Notes: generated from the sequence alone by a model not told the origin. A DNA stretch of 50,156 nt from Lentibacillus populi (GCA_014642895.1 BMJD01000033.1:1-50156); one strand, 5' to 3'. Shown: positions 1-8,736, counted from the stretch's first letter. Numbers and translations are program-made.

Positions 1-66
1 GATGACACTCTCTATACTACCAAGTGGGATCCTTTTTCGTAAAATCGATTCTACGCTTGTTTTCCC

Positions 67-1647
67 TCAAATTTCTTCATTACAGGAATGCTTTTTATTA
101 TTTAACGCTGATAGAGAAGAATCTACTGCAGAATTCATTTCAGAACCAGCATTAATAATGGAATCTACCCTTACAATATACTTATTAATTAATTCTTCTG
201 GAGCTTTAGTTACTAAGCTTACACCAATATATGCAACTGTGTTAACAAGTAAAGCCCATGCCAACGCAGAGAAACCAAAAGGAGGTGCAACAAAGAATGT
301 AAATACAGTTGTAACGATTAATCCTAAAACAGTACCTGCAAATGCCCCTTCCTTTGTTCCTCTTTTCCAAAATAATCCGCCTATTGTAGCTGGTAGAATT
401 TGAGCAAAGAATGGCGAAGATAAAGCATAAGCGTAATCAACTATATATGCTGGTCTCAGGGCAACAACCACTAATGTTAAAATCATTAAAATAACAAGCA
501 AGACTCGCCCAAAATAAACGACTTTTTTAGGTTCGATATTCTTTCCTTTTAATTCGTAAGCATGATGAACATAGATATCCCGTGAGCCAATAGCACTTGC
601 TGATAAAAGTAGTGAATCGGCTGTTGAAACACCAAATGCAAACAAACACAATAATGATATAAACGAAATAATTGGTGGTGCATATTCAGTTGACAACACA
701 GATATAATACTGTCTGTATCAGCAAAATCTGGTCCTAAAATAGCTGGGGCTAAGATTGCACCAAGAATTGCAATTAGGAAATAAACGAAAACGTAAGCTA
801 CAGGTAAAGACCATGACATGGTTCTGAATGTATCCTTATTTGCTGCAACATACATTCTCATAAAAATGTGTGGCCAAACTACAGTCGCTACCGCACCGGT
901 TAATACATTAGATAAAGTTCCTTGCCAGTTAAATGTTCCGTTTGGTCCAGGATGGGATAATATAGGTGTCAATTTAGGATCATTTAGGATTGTACTCACC
1001 GCCTGGGCCAAACCACCGTTAGGAAAATAAGTTATCGTTAAATAAACAACTAAAACGATTAACGTACCAGTACCTAACATAAAGTGAAAGGCGTCCATCC
1101 ATGCTACCGATTTCAATCCCCCGCCAATAATATGCAATGAAACAACGATCGTCGCAAATCCAACGGCTAGAATATAAGGCAACATCCCGTTTGTTGTTAC
1201 AACTGCAGCATCACCAATAGCTATAAGCTGCATTGCAACGTATGGCACAATAAATAAAACTAAAATAGCTGCTACCAGTAACCCATAACCATTGGAATTA
1301 TATCGTGATCTAAGGAAATCAACGGGGGTAACGAAACCGTATTCTTTTCCTAAAATCCAAAGGCGATAACCTATAACAACAAATAGTAGCCCTGCAATCA
1401 TCCCACCAGTATTTGAAAGATATCCTATTCCTTCCCTGTAAATAGCTGCAGGAACACCATAAAACGCTAACGCAGAAAACACAGAAATTGCTGTAGTAGC
1501 CAATAGTACAAATGGGTTTATTCCACGATCAGCTGTAAAAAAGGCCTCTGACGATTTACTCGTTGCTTTAAAGGATCTAAATCCATGATATACAAGTATA
1601 GTTCCATAAATTAATATTCCGATTATTATTAATACATTTGCATTCAT
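67..1647 (-). CDS. Sodium:solute symporter (SSS family)
   Basis: A 526-residue, very hydrophobic protein with about 13 predicted membrane spans, the usual size and layout of SSS (TC 2.A.21) carriers that import organic acids, sugars or amino acids with Na+. The N-terminus carries a short periplasmic helix and then the family pattern of Ala/Ser-rich first spans (ATTAISVFSALAFYG). The ATG start is preceded by AAAGGAGGTG at good spacing. It lies 15 bp downstream of a DUF3311-like small protein, which commonly precedes SSS carriers, and downstream of glycerate kinase. The operon context suggests uptake of glycerate or a related hydroxy acid; this substrate is inferred. The C-terminal tail is polar and ends close to the window edge; bases 1-66 hold no recognisable gene. 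Confidence 0.9.
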   Translation of the reverse strand: MNANVLIIIGILIYGTILVYHGFRSFKATSKSSEAFFTADRGINPFVLLATTAISVFSALAFYGVPAAIYREGIGYLSNTGGMIAGLLFVVIGYRLWILGKEYGFVTPVDFLRSRYNSNGYGLLVAAILVLFIVPYVAMQLIAIGDAAVVTTNGMLPYILAVGFATIVVSLHIIGGGLKSVAWMDAFHFMLGTGTLIVLVVYLTITYFPNGGLAQAVSTILNDPKLTPILSHPGPNGTFNWQGTLSNVLTGAVATVVWPHIFMRMYVAANKDTFRTMSWSLPVAYVFVYFLIAILGAILAPAILGPDFADTDSIISVLSTEYAPPIISFISLLCLFAFGVSTADSLLLSASAIGSRDIYVHHAYELKGKNIEPKKVVYFGRVLLVILMILTLVVVALRPAYIVDYAYALSSPFFAQILPATIGGLFWKRGTKEGAFAGTVLGLIVTTVFTFFVAPPFGFSALAWALLVNTVAYIGVSLVTKAPEELINKYIVRVDSIINAGSEMNSAVDSSLSALNNKKHSCNEEI

Positions 1648-1662
1648 TTAACTGCACCTCCT

Positions 1663-1881
1663 TTATTCATCGTACTTCACATGTCTTTGCGTTTTGAAAA
1701 AGTTATTGAAATAAAGGCCCCAAACAAATGCTGCTACCAACGGTATTACAAATAATAGGAATAATTGCAAAGGGATCCACCCAAAAAGTATCGGATTTGG
1801 TACATAGGGTAATAAAATCCAATCAAATGTAAAATAAACAACGTTAAAGAAAACAAAGAGTACTTTTGATTTCATACTCAT
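1663..1881 (-). CDS. DUF3311-like small membrane protein, SSS partner
   Basis: A 72-residue protein with two predicted transmembrane helices (about residues 7-25 and 33-56) and a basic C-terminal tail. Size, topology and position directly before an SSS symporter match the DUF3311 family, thought to be an accessory subunit of these carriers. The start codon overlaps the stop of glycerate kinase as ATGA, with GAGGAGG 7 bp upstream, so translation is probably coupled. No catalytic motif is visible. Family assignment is by size, topology and neighbourhood. Confidence 0.75.
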   Translation of the reverse strand: MSMKSKVLFVFFNVVYFTFDWILLPYVPNPILFGWIPLQLFLLFVIPLVAAFVWGLYFNNFFKTQRHVKYDE

Positions 1882-3038
1882 AACATTTCCTCCTCAATCG
1901 TAAATTTTTTATTGGTCAATTTAAAAGCCCTTATTACTTTTTCTCCTGCATTTTCAATTAGTTCATATGCATTTTCCATCGCTTCGTTCAGACTCATTGG
2001 TTTATTGATGATGTCTATAACTAGATCAATTCCATGATAATATACATCAATAATACTGGTTTCTTCACTTCCCACTACAGCAATAACAGGGATATTATAT
2101 TGTTTAGCGATCTTTGCAACTCCTATAGGTGCCTTTCCATATACGGATTGAAAGTCCAGTTTTCCTTCACCAGTTATTACTAAATCTGCATTTTTCATGT
2201 GATCTTCCAATTTAATCTTTTCCAATATTTTATCTATACCAGAATATATTTCTGCATTGCAAAAAGCTAACAACCCTGCTCCAAGTCCACCAGCAGCGCC
2301 TGCACCTTCCTTATTCATAATGTGAATGTTTAATTGTTCCTCTAATTTTTTCCCATATCTATCTAATAATTGATCTAATCTTTCAACATCTTTGATTGAA
2401 GCGCCTTTCTGCGGCCCATATACGTAGGAAGCTCCATTTTTTCCACACAAGGGATTTGTCACATCTGAAAATACAGTTATTTTCGTATTCTTCACTCTAC
2501 TGTCTATATTTGAGGTATCTATATATTCCATATTTTCTAGAGCTTCGGCCCCAAATCCAATTTCTTTGTTATACCTGTCTTTAAAAGTGACACCTAAGGC
2601 CTGTGCCATTCCGACTCCAGCGTCGTTAGTAGCACTACCACCGATTCCAACAAGAATTTCCTTTACACCATAATCGAAAGCCACTTTAATTAACTCCCCC
2701 GTCCCATAGGTTGTTGTTTTAAAAGGATTTCTATCTTCCTTTTTTATAAGTGTAAGTCCTGATGCTTCTGCCATAGCGATAACTGCGATATCATTATCTA
2801 TTAGCCCAAACTTAGCTGTAACTTTTTTACCCAATGGACCAGTTACTTCTTTTTCAATATATCTACCGTTTAATGCTGTGACTAATGCTTCAACGGTTCC
2901 TTCTCCACCATCGGCAAGTGGAAGCTTTGTGACAGCTGCTGATGGCTCGACTCTTTTTATTCCCTTTTCGATAAAATCTGCTACTTCAAAAGTAGTTGCA
3001 CTACCTTTGAACGAATCTGCAGCAATAATAATATTCAA
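1878..3038 (-). CDS. Glycerate kinase (GarK/GlxK family)
   Basis: A 386-residue cytoplasmic kinase that phosphorylates D-glycerate to 2- or 3-phosphoglycerate. The N-terminus MNIIIAADSFKGSATTFEVA is the family hallmark, as are the Gly-rich GIGGSATNDAGVGMAQALG segment near residue 130 and GEGKLDFQSVYGKAPIGVA near residue 290. Length fits the family (about 380). The start is TTG with only a weak GGTG element very close by, but the N-terminal motif fixes it. It heads an operon with the DUF3311-like protein and the SSS carrier. Upstream lie a cre-like site and a 20-bp dyad shared with the hydrolase promoter, implying CcpA control and a local regulator, probably the CdaR-type protein at 6305-7420. 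Kinases of this family are classic CdaR targets in enterobacteria. Confidence 0.93.
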   Translation of the reverse strand: MNIIIAADSFKGSATTFEVADFIEKGIKRVEPSAAVTKLPLADGGEGTVEALVTALNGRYIEKEVTGPLGKKVTAKFGLIDNDIAVIAMAEASGLTLIKKEDRNPFKTTTYGTGELIKVAFDYGVKEILVGIGGSATNDAGVGMAQALGVTFKDRYNKEIGFGAEALENMEYIDTSNIDSRVKNTKITVFSDVTNPLCGKNGASYVYGPQKGASIKDVERLDQLLDRYGKKLEEQLNIHIMNKEGAGAAGGLGAGLLAFCNAEIYSGIDKILEKIKLEDHMKNADLVITGEGKLDFQSVYGKAPIGVAKIAKQYNIPVIAVVGSEETSIIDVYYHGIDLVIDIINKPMSLNEAMENAYELIENAGEKVIRAFKLTNKKFTIEEEML

Positions 3039-3067
3039 TTCACCACGTCCATTCTATACATTATGAC

Positions 3068-3081
3068 GGAAAGCGTTTTCT
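3068..3081. promoter_or_regulatory. cre-like CcpA site upstream of glycerate kinase
   Basis: The 14-mer GGAAAGCGTTTTCT matches the cre consensus TGWAANCGNTNWCA at every position except the two outermost bases, around a 12-bp imperfect dyad GAAAGCGTTTTC. It sits 30 bp upstream of the glycerate kinase start. The identical 14-mer recurs on the other strand at 6163-6176 before the hydrolase gene. Catabolite repression of both units is inferred. Confidence 0.6.
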
Positions 3082-3156
3082 CTAAAGTTACTATTCATTA
3101 TAACTGCAATACTTCCTATCTTCTACGTTCTGTATACCAGAAACACGTAGGTTTAT

Positions 3157-3193
3157 AATCGAAACATTTATTACACATAACAAATTTTCGATT
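3157..3193. promoter_or_regulatory. Dyad element, candidate CdaR operator
   Basis: An imperfect inverted repeat with outer arms AATCGAAA and TTTCGATT. Its core ATTTATTACACATAACAAAT (3166-3185) matches the centre of the 50-bp palindrome at 6244-6293 in 17 of 20 positions. It lies between the 3' end of the PH-like gene and the glycerate kinase promoter region. A shared operator for the local regulator is the simplest reading; a weak terminator for the PH-like gene is possible but there is no T-run. Confidence 0.4.
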
Positions 3194-3212
3194 GAATGAA
3201 ATTACATATATT

Positions 3213-3662
3213 CTAATTTTGTGTATGAACTATTGCTCTTTGCTCGAGAATAATCTTATTCCTTTTTGCATATGCTTCCAATTTAGAAAATAGCAATTTA
3301 GTCATAAAGCCATACATAAATGATAATTGAATTGGAAGTTTTTTATTTTTTTTGTAAATATGAATGGAATTGGAATTGACAAATACTATTTTTTTGATAA
3401 GGTCTGCTTTCAACAACTTTTCGCTATAAAACCATTTTGTAATGATTATGTTATCTGTTATCGTAACTTGAGGTTTAATAAAAAAGATAAAGACAATTAA
3501 AGCGACATAAAATGATCCTATAGATACGCCAAGAACCAAATTAGCAGGACCCATACTTTGGGAAAAAATAAAAAGCAATAAACCTGGAAACATAATTGGT
3601 ATAAAGCTATAATAACTACCTCTAAACGTAGATGGAGCAATTTGATTATTGAACTTTTTCAT
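3213..3662 (-). CDS. Small membrane protein with PH-like (bPH) fold
   Basis: A 149-residue protein with two adjacent N-terminal transmembrane helices (about residues 22-40 and 43-63) followed by a cytoplasmic beta-rich segment with alternating hydrophobic residues (QVTITDNIIITKWFYSEKLL). This layout resembles bacterial YdbS/bPH2-type membrane proteins; no catalytic residues are seen. The ATG start follows AGAGGTG by 10 bp. It stands alone between the MFS gene and glycerate kinase and has no obvious metabolic link. Function unknown; the PH-like assignment is from topology and pattern only. Confidence 0.6.
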   Translation of the reverse strand: MKKFNNQIAPSTFRGSYYSFIPIMFPGLLLFIFSQSMGPANLVLGVSIGSFYVALIVFIFFIKPQVTITDNIIITKWFYSEKLLKADLIKKIVFVNSNSIHIYKKNKKLPIQLSFMYGFMTKLLFSKLEAYAKRNKIILEQRAIVHTQN

Positions 3663-3702
3663 ATGATTAAAGCACCTCTTTTTAAATGCCGCTATTACTT
3701 TT

Positions 3703-3740
3703 GCTCATTTCGTCTAAGCATAACCCCAGACAAAATGAGC
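3703..3740. terminator. Hairpin downstream of the MFS gene
   Basis: A stem GCTCATTTCGTCT / AGACAAAATGAGC (13-bp arms, one mismatch) with a 12-nt loop, located between the MFS stop and the PH-like start. On either strand the following U-tract is weak, so it may be an imperfect terminator or an mRNA-stabilising hairpin. Confidence 0.4.
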
Positions 3741-3820
3741 TAACATATTATTTGTTTTAATATTAAGGAAATTAATCGTGATCAGAAGTTTTTTACTCAG
3801 TTATAAACTAAAAAATCGTC

Positions 3821-5200
3821 TTATTCTATACCGCAAGATTTTTTACTTACAAGGGACCAATCTTTTCCTCGCTTATTTCCCACAGTCTCCCTTGTAAAGA
3901 GTAAAGTCAAAAGAAATGCAACAATCATACAGCTAGCTAAGAAATACAAACCAGTAATATAACCTGTTTGGGAATCCCATCCACCACCCGTATTAATAAA
4001 GAATCCTAAAGCAGTTGGTGAAATACCACCAATATACATCCCTGTCATTGCAATTCCCATCGCAGTACCAGTGTATCCACTTTTAGCAGAATCTGTAATT
4101 AATGAGAAAATAACTGGGAAAATTGCGTTTGTACAAATACCTGCAAAAAGTTGAATGCAAACTAACAATAATATACTTTGTGCACTAAATTGAAAAAGAA
4201 CTAAAGCAACTGTTAACCATGCAAAAGAAATCAGCATTGTTCTTTTACGGCCTATCGTATCAGATATACTTCCCCAAAAAATCTGACCGAGCCCCCCCGT
4301 AATTGTAAAAATAACTGACCATGCTGCAGCGGCTGCATAATCAAAGTTACCAACAAAGGCCAAATAAGGTGATAACCAAAAGTTTAATCCCGTAAATGCT
4401 GCTTGTCCTAATAGTGCACAAAGCGTTCCCACTAAAATATTAGGATTCTTTAGGGATTCTAAAATAGCACCCTTTTTATTTTCTTGAACCTCTACTGAAT
4501 CTAAGGTAGGAGTCAAATTCATATTAATAGCATTTTTTTCATATTTTTTAAAGTTTTTTGGAGTTGAAAAGAACCAGTAAGCTACATAAATAGGGACGAT
4601 TAATAGTGGAACAAGAAGGAACGGCATTCTCCAGTTCCCATCGGTATTTACAAGAATAACTGAGATTAATAATCCACTTAGTAACGTTCCCCAAGGATAT
4701 GCTGAATGATGAGCTCCTAAGGCAAAGCCTCTACGCTCTTTAGGCCACCATTCCGCAACTGTACTAACTTCAATTGACTCTCCTATACCTCCAAACATAT
4801 TCTTAATCACCTGAAAGATCACAAATCCTACTGCAGCCGAAGTTAAAGGAGAAACGCCGGTCAAAACGGAGAAGAATGTATATGCTAATGCTATCCAAAC
4901 CCCGCTATATTTTCGTGCCCAACCTAAACCTTTTTTATCCGACCAAGATGCACCCCAAATGGATAAAACACCAGTAGATAACATAATTAATGAAACCATT
5001 TGCCCTACAACATTCGCAGAAAGTTCATATTCATCGACGATAGCCGGCATGACCCGATTCATAATTTCTCTACTTGTTGCGTTCATAGCAAAAATGAGCC
5101 ATAAAAAAACTAAAGCTATCCAAGAATAGGATGGGGCACGCGGCAATAAGCCTATTTCTGGTTCTTTTGAAATCTCAAGTTTTGAAGCAGTATTTTTCAT
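3821..5200 (-). CDS. MFS transporter (ACS/organic-acid type)
   Basis: A 459-residue carrier with about 12 transmembrane helices in two six-helix bundles and a cytoplasmic linker near residues 215-245. The family signature between TM2 and TM3 is present in variant form (GASWSDKKGLGWARK), and the WSPKERR-like motif after TM5 reads EWWPKERRGFALG. This resembles anion:cation symporters that import organic or sugar acids. An upstream in-frame start would add 23 residues, but the chosen ATG has GAGGGGG about 5 bp upstream, and the added residues would not resemble a carrier N-terminus. It follows the hydrolase gene on the same strand, which suggests uptake of that enzyme's substrate or export of a product. 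Substrate unknown. Confidence 0.88.
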   Translation of the reverse strand: MKNTASKLEISKEPEIGLLPRAPSYSWIALVFLWLIFAMNATSREIMNRVMPAIVDEYELSANVVGQMVSLIMLSTGVLSIWGASWSDKKGLGWARKYSGVWIALAYTFFSVLTGVSPLTSAAVGFVIFQVIKNMFGGIGESIEVSTVAEWWPKERRGFALGAHHSAYPWGTLLSGLLISVILVNTDGNWRMPFLLVPLLIVPIYVAYWFFSTPKNFKKYEKNAINMNLTPTLDSVEVQENKKGAILESLKNPNILVGTLCALLGQAAFTGLNFWLSPYLAFVGNFDYAAAAAWSVIFTITGGLGQIFWGSISDTIGRKRTMLISFAWLTVALVLFQFSAQSILLLVCIQLFAGICTNAIFPVIFSLITDSAKSGYTGTAMGIAMTGMYIGGISPTALGFFINTGGGWDSQTGYITGLYFLASCMIVAFLLTLLFTRETVGNKRGKDWSLVSKKSCGIE

Positions 5201-5322
5201 AAGTTTTCCCCCTCGTATTACGATGATTTGAATCTCAAAAACCGGAATAAAGTCTACCATTGTAAGCATTCTTTTTATAGCCTTTTTAAAAGATTGTCTT
5301 CAACCCAGTACAGACCTTCCCA

Positions 5323-6075
5323 TCAGCTCTTGATTAAAGGGAAGTTACAATTCTGATATTTTTCTATAGAATATTCGTGCCCAGGAAGAATAAATTCCGC
5401 CCTTTTTCGAACTTCCTCCATACTTCCATACATTTCTTTCGTACATGTTAAAATCCCAGCCGGAATATTTTCATGTATGTTTTCAAGCAGATTTGCAACG
5501 TCTCCCGATACGCAAAGATTTCCCTCTTCAGTATTTACCAAGACAGATTGATGCCCATCTGAATGTCCCGGGGTTAAAAATACCTTTACGCCTGGTACAA
5601 TCTCTTCCTCACCATCTACAAATCTCCAATTAAAATAATTGACAGCAGAGGAATCAAACAGTTTTTTTAAGTAGATAGATTCTTGACAAGGTATAGGATT
5701 ATTTGCCGCTTCCCATTCTTTTTTCTGGACAATAAAACGTGCGTTTGAAAAAAGGTTATTATTTCCGGTATGATCATAATGAAGATGCGTATTGATTACA
5801 ATGTCAACATCTTCTGGAGTCCAGCCCACCCCTTGTCTTAATGCTTCTGTTATTATTTCATCTGATTGCTGTCTGCAAGGACAAATATTTTCTTTTACCC
5901 ATTTCAGATCATGAATCCCAGTATCTATTAAAATATTATACCCACCTCCAGATAAGGCCGTTGCCCACATTGGAATCCATAAATGTTCTCCTACGTTGTT
6001 TTGATAGGTCAAAGAAGATTTTTCAACATATAACTCGCCCATTCTTAAGGCTCTAGCTTTCCATTTCATATTCAT
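5323..6075 (-). CDS. Metallo-beta-lactamase-fold hydrolase (lactonase-like)
   Basis: A 250-residue enzyme of the MBL superfamily with the dinuclear metal motif HLHYDH at residues 97-102, plus downstream metal ligands in TPGHSDGHQ, the Asp of VSGDVANLL and the His of LPGHEYS. The pattern and length resemble the AHL-lactonase (AiiA/AttM-like) branch, which opens lactone rings, including sugar-acid lactones. The start was set at MNMKW because GGGAGG lies 5 bp upstream; a start 11 codons earlier lacks a ribosome site. Placed between a CdaR-type regulator and an MFS carrier, a role opening a sugar-acid lactone is more likely than quorum quenching, but this is inference. Upstream lie a cre box and a 50-bp palindrome. 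Confidence 0.85.
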   Translation of the reverse strand: MNMKWKARALRMGELYVEKSSLTYQNNVGEHLWIPMWATALSGGGYNILIDTGIHDLKWVKENICPCRQQSDEIITEALRQGVGWTPEDVDIVINTHLHYDHTGNNNLFSNARFIVQKKEWEAANNPIPCQESIYLKKLFDSSAVNYFNWRFVDGEEEIVPGVKVFLTPGHSDGHQSVLVNTEEGNLCVSGDVANLLENIHENIPAGILTCTKEMYGSMEEVRKRAEFILPGHEYSIEKYQNCNFPLIKS

Positions 6076-6162
6076 TTTTTCCTCCCATTTTAATAATTTC
6101 AATACCATTCAAACAAAAAAATCAGTTAAAACCAGTCGACCATAACTTTTCTCAACACGATA

Positions 6163-6176
6163 AGAAAACGCTTTCC
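6163..6176. promoter_or_regulatory. cre-like CcpA site upstream of hydrolase
   Basis: AGAAAACGCTTTCC is the exact reverse complement of the cre core at 3068-3081. It sits about 88 bp upstream of the hydrolase start at 6075. Two identical 14-mers before two related operons support a real CcpA site. Confidence 0.6.
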
Positions 6177-6243
6177 TACTAATATAAATATTATAATTTT
6201 AATTTAATTCATTTTCTATGTACTGTAAGCCAAAAAAGAAACA

Positions 6244-6293
6244 TCATAAAAGCGATATATTTGTTATGCATAACAAATATATCGCTTTTATGA
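6244..6293. promoter_or_regulatory. Perfect 50-bp palindrome: cdaR terminator and possible operator
   Basis: Two 25-nt arms are exact reverse complements with no spacer. On the minus strand the palindrome starts 12 bp after the CdaR stop and is followed by TGTTTCTTTTTT, so it can act as a rho-independent terminator. The centre ATTTGTTATGCATAACAAAT (6259-6278) is a perfect 20-bp dyad that recurs with 3 mismatches at 3166-3185. It may therefore also be an operator for the downstream hydrolase/MFS unit. Confidence 0.65.
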
Positions 6294-6304
6294 ACTACCA
6301 TTAA

Positions 6305-7420
6305 CTATTCCATCAACAAGAAAGCTATTCTTAGTACAACAAAGTCCTTATATTTTCTCATGTCATATCCTGTTTTATGACACAATCTATTTAATTTGTA
6401 CTGTAAGGTATTTTTGTGAATGAACAATGAATCGGATATTTGTTTAATGGACCCGTTAAACTTTTCAAAAAGATGGATAATTTCACTATACTCACTGATA
6501 TCCTTGCCATCTAAATTTCCCATTATCTTTTTACAAAATTCGTTTTCTACATTTTTATCTACATTTTCTACTATCAATTCAATATCCATGTCACTATAGT
6601 AGTTGATATCTTCATCTTTCGACGATATACCCCAATTTAGAGCAATACGTGCCTTTTCATAAGATTCTCTTATCTTATGAAGTTCCTCCGCAACGATTCC
6701 TATCCCAAATTTAAGCCTTAATCCATATTCTTTTTGGGCGGTATAAGCAATCTCTCTAAACGTGGGTTCTATACTTTCCCGGGAAACTTTTTTTAATATC
6801 ATGATAATATTATTCTTATTTTGCATCATTAGATTCTCAGTGCACTTTATCACTTTATAATTAAATAGATTCAAAATCTTATCTTTCTCTTCAATTATAT
6901 TATAACTTTCACCTAAGACCTCTGAAATAACTACTACCCTTGGAACATTTTCTTTTATATTAAAAACTTTTATTCGACTCAAGAAACCATTGTCATACTT
7001 TTTCTCATCATTGAATAAAAGTTCTTCGATAATCATTCGCTGATTTTCTTTTTCCTTATTTCTTAAATTGTTTATATACGCATCTTTAATCAGCAGTTCA
7101 GTCATTCGTTTGATGATTTCCCCGTATTTTTCCACCTCCTGTTTTTCTCCAGTAATACCAACTACTCCTACTATAGTATTTTCAAAATATATAGGCAAAT
7201 TAATACCCTTTCGTGCACCTGTATACTCACCATCATACCGGATTATAAGATTGTCTCTTGTATAGCTAACCTTTTTCGCTCCTCCATGAAATAAACCTAT
7301 ACGACTAGTATCTGTACTTGCGATTATCATTCCATCGGTATTAATATAGTTGATATCCTGATTAATAATTTTCTTCATGTCCAAAACAATTGTTTGAGCT
7401 AATTTTGTTGAAATATCCAT
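6305..7420 (-). CDS. CdaR/PucR-family sugar-diacid regulator
   Basis: A 371-residue transcription regulator. The N-terminal part (MDISTKLAQTIVLDMKKIIN then DGMIIASTDTSRIG) is the putative sugar-diacid recognition domain of CdaR; a GGDEF-like/PucR middle follows, and the C-terminus carries the PucR-type helix-turn-helix (NGSIKQISDSLFIHKNTLQYKLNRL). CdaR proteins sense glycerate, glucarate or galactarate and activate glycerate kinase and diacid genes. The start was set at MDIS because AAAGGAGT lies upstream; an alternative TTG start 15 codons earlier has no ribosome site. It is followed by a strong terminator and then the hydrolase and MFS genes. Context strongly suggests it controls the glycerate kinase and hydrolase units. 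Confidence 0.88.
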   Translation of the reverse strand: MDISTKLAQTIVLDMKKIINQDINYINTDGMIIASTDTSRIGLFHGGAKKVSYTRDNLIIRYDGEYTGARKGINLPIYFENTIVGVVGITGEKQEVEKYGEIIKRMTELLIKDAYINNLRNKEKENQRMIIEELLFNDEKKYDNGFLSRIKVFNIKENVPRVVVISEVLGESYNIIEEKDKILNLFNYKVIKCTENLMMQNKNNIIMILKKVSRESIEPTFREIAYTAQKEYGLRLKFGIGIVAEELHKIRESYEKARIALNWGISSKDEDINYYSDMDIELIVENVDKNVENEFCKKIMGNLDGKDISEYSEIIHLFEKFNGSIKQISDSLFIHKNTLQYKLNRLCHKTGYDMRKYKDFVVLRIAFLLME

Positions 7421-7646
7421 AGATTCCACTACTCCTTTAGAAAAGGTATTTATCTTAGGCACCAATTAATTGGGTGGAAATTTCCATACAAAAACGCACT
7501 GAATATCACACATACATTTTAAAATGGTTCAGTAATAATTTACGGGGAACATAATCCGACAAATTTGATGATAAAAAAAGGAAAATCCAAACCACCTGTC
7601 GTATTGGTTAAGTAACCACACAAATACCAACGAAAGGATGATTTGG

Positions 7647-7752
7647 ATGCCTTAACCGTTATACCATGACAAGCGATGGCGATAAAGTACCTTTTGTCAT
7701 TTTACATCGAGCAGAAATTCCATTTGGCTATCCAAATATTATAAATTTATGA
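7647..7752 (+). pseudogene. N-terminal relic, possibly of a tyrosine recombinase
   Basis: After AAAGGATG there is an ATG whose frame stops at once. Shifting by one base gives about 32 codons reading NRYTMTSDGDKVPFVILHRA and ending at TGA. This resembles, from memory, the N-terminus of tyrosine-type recombinases of multi-recombinase transposons. The rest of the gene is absent. The stretch 7466-7842 holds otherwise only a hairpin; no other gene is seen. Confidence 0.3.
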
Positions 7753-7760
7753 AAGCGAAA

Positions 7761-7785
7761 GCAAGTAATATCAATCATTACTTGC
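7761..7785 (-). terminator. Hairpin after the sugar-acid operon
   Basis: GCAAGTAAT / ATTACTTGC, perfect 9-bp arms with a 7-nt loop, placed 58 bp after the FAH stop codon on the minus strand and followed by CTTTCGCTTTC. It is a plausible end of the 18.8-7.8 kb transcription unit, although the U-tract is interrupted. Confidence 0.5.
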
Positions 7786-7842
7786 TTCCATTCGTTTTCG
7801 TTTATAAAATATTACGAACTATATGCTTCGCGTAGATACCAA

Positions 7843-8736
7843 TCATTCCGATACAAATGTATTGGTTAATTTACCTAACTTCTCAATTTCGACTGTAACC
7901 TCGTCACCCGGTTGCAAATACACACGTTCTTCTTCTGGCAACCCAAGGACTACGCCTTCAGGAGTTCCAGACAAAATTACATCTCCCGGATTGAGTGTCA
8001 TATATTGGGAAATATAGCTAATAATTTCGTCACAATAGAATATCATATCTGATGTATTCGAGTTTTGGCGCACTTCTCCATTCACTGTTGTTTTTAACGA
8101 TAAGTTATTTGGATTTCCTACATCATCTGCTATAACTAAATACGGGCCAATAGGGCTAAAACCATCACACGTCTTACCTAGTAACCACTGATTTGTTCTA
8201 AATTGCAAATCTCTTGCTGATAAATCGTTTGCAGTAAAATATCCAAAAACATGATGCAAGGCGTTTTCTTTTGAAATATCTTTTGCCGATTTTCCAATTA
8301 CAATCCCTAATTCCACTTCATAGTCTAACTGCTTTGTTACTTTAGGTACTGCAATATCACAAAAATTGCCTGTCAGCGTGTTATTATATTTATTAAATAA
8401 AATTGGAGTTTCAGGATAAGCTGCATTCGTTTCCTCAGCATGTTTTCGGTAGTTTAAACCAATGCAAATTATTTTACTTGGATTTGTAACACATGGTCCC
8501 CAATCCAATTCTTTATCATTAAGCACATAAGAAGAATCAGAACTAGTATCAAGGGTACTAATATAGTTCCTTAAAACAGATAGCGTTTTATATCCACCGT
8601 TAATTACATCCATTACTTCTGTGGGTACGTGTTGCATAGGCAGACTGGATAATGCCGATGCAACATCTATTATTCCTTCTTCAACTTTAACACCTAATGA
8701 TGGACTATTATCTTTCATAAATGTAACTAATTTCAT
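7843..8736 (-). CDS. Fumarylacetoacetate-hydrolase-family enzyme (COG0179 type)
   Basis: A 297-residue FAH-fold enzyme. The C-terminal catalytic domain shows IICIGLNYRKHAEE, the metal-binding pair DYEVELGIVIG, the conserved GYFTANDLSARDLQ and SGTPEGV. These enzymes hydrolyse or decarboxylate 2,4-dioxo acids; close relatives include 2,4-diketo-3-deoxy-L-fuconate hydrolase, which gives pyruvate plus lactate. The start follows GGGAGGT. It is the last gene of the sugar-acid unit, 55 bp after the KdaD-like gene. Together with the SDR dehydrogenase upstream it could form an oxidation-plus-cleavage branch giving pyruvate plus a 2- or 3-carbon acid; this is inferred. A general acylpyruvase is an alternative. 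Confidence 0.85.
   Translation of the reverse strand: MKLVTFMKDNSPSLGVKVEEGIIDVASALSSLPMQHVPTEVMDVINGGYKTLSVLRNYISTLDTSSDSSYVLNDKELDWGPCVTNPSKIICIGLNYRKHAEETNAAYPETPILFNKYNNTLTGNFCDIAVPKVTKQLDYEVELGIVIGKSAKDISKENALHHVFGYFTANDLSARDLQFRTNQWLLGKTCDGFSPIGPYLVIADDVGNPNNLSLKTTVNGEVRQNSNTSDMIFYCDEIISYISQYMTLNPGDVILSGTPEGVVLGLPEEERVYLQPGDEVTVEIEKLGKLTNTFVSE

Noticed and set aside
1-403. Plus-strand frame at the window start
   Set aside because: Antisense to the end of the SSS symporter gene.
5323-6075. True quorum-quenching AHL lactonase
   Set aside because: The fold and HLHYDH motif fit, but the operon (CdaR regulator, MFS, cre site) speaks for sugar-acid lactone or related hydrolysis; the name would overstate.
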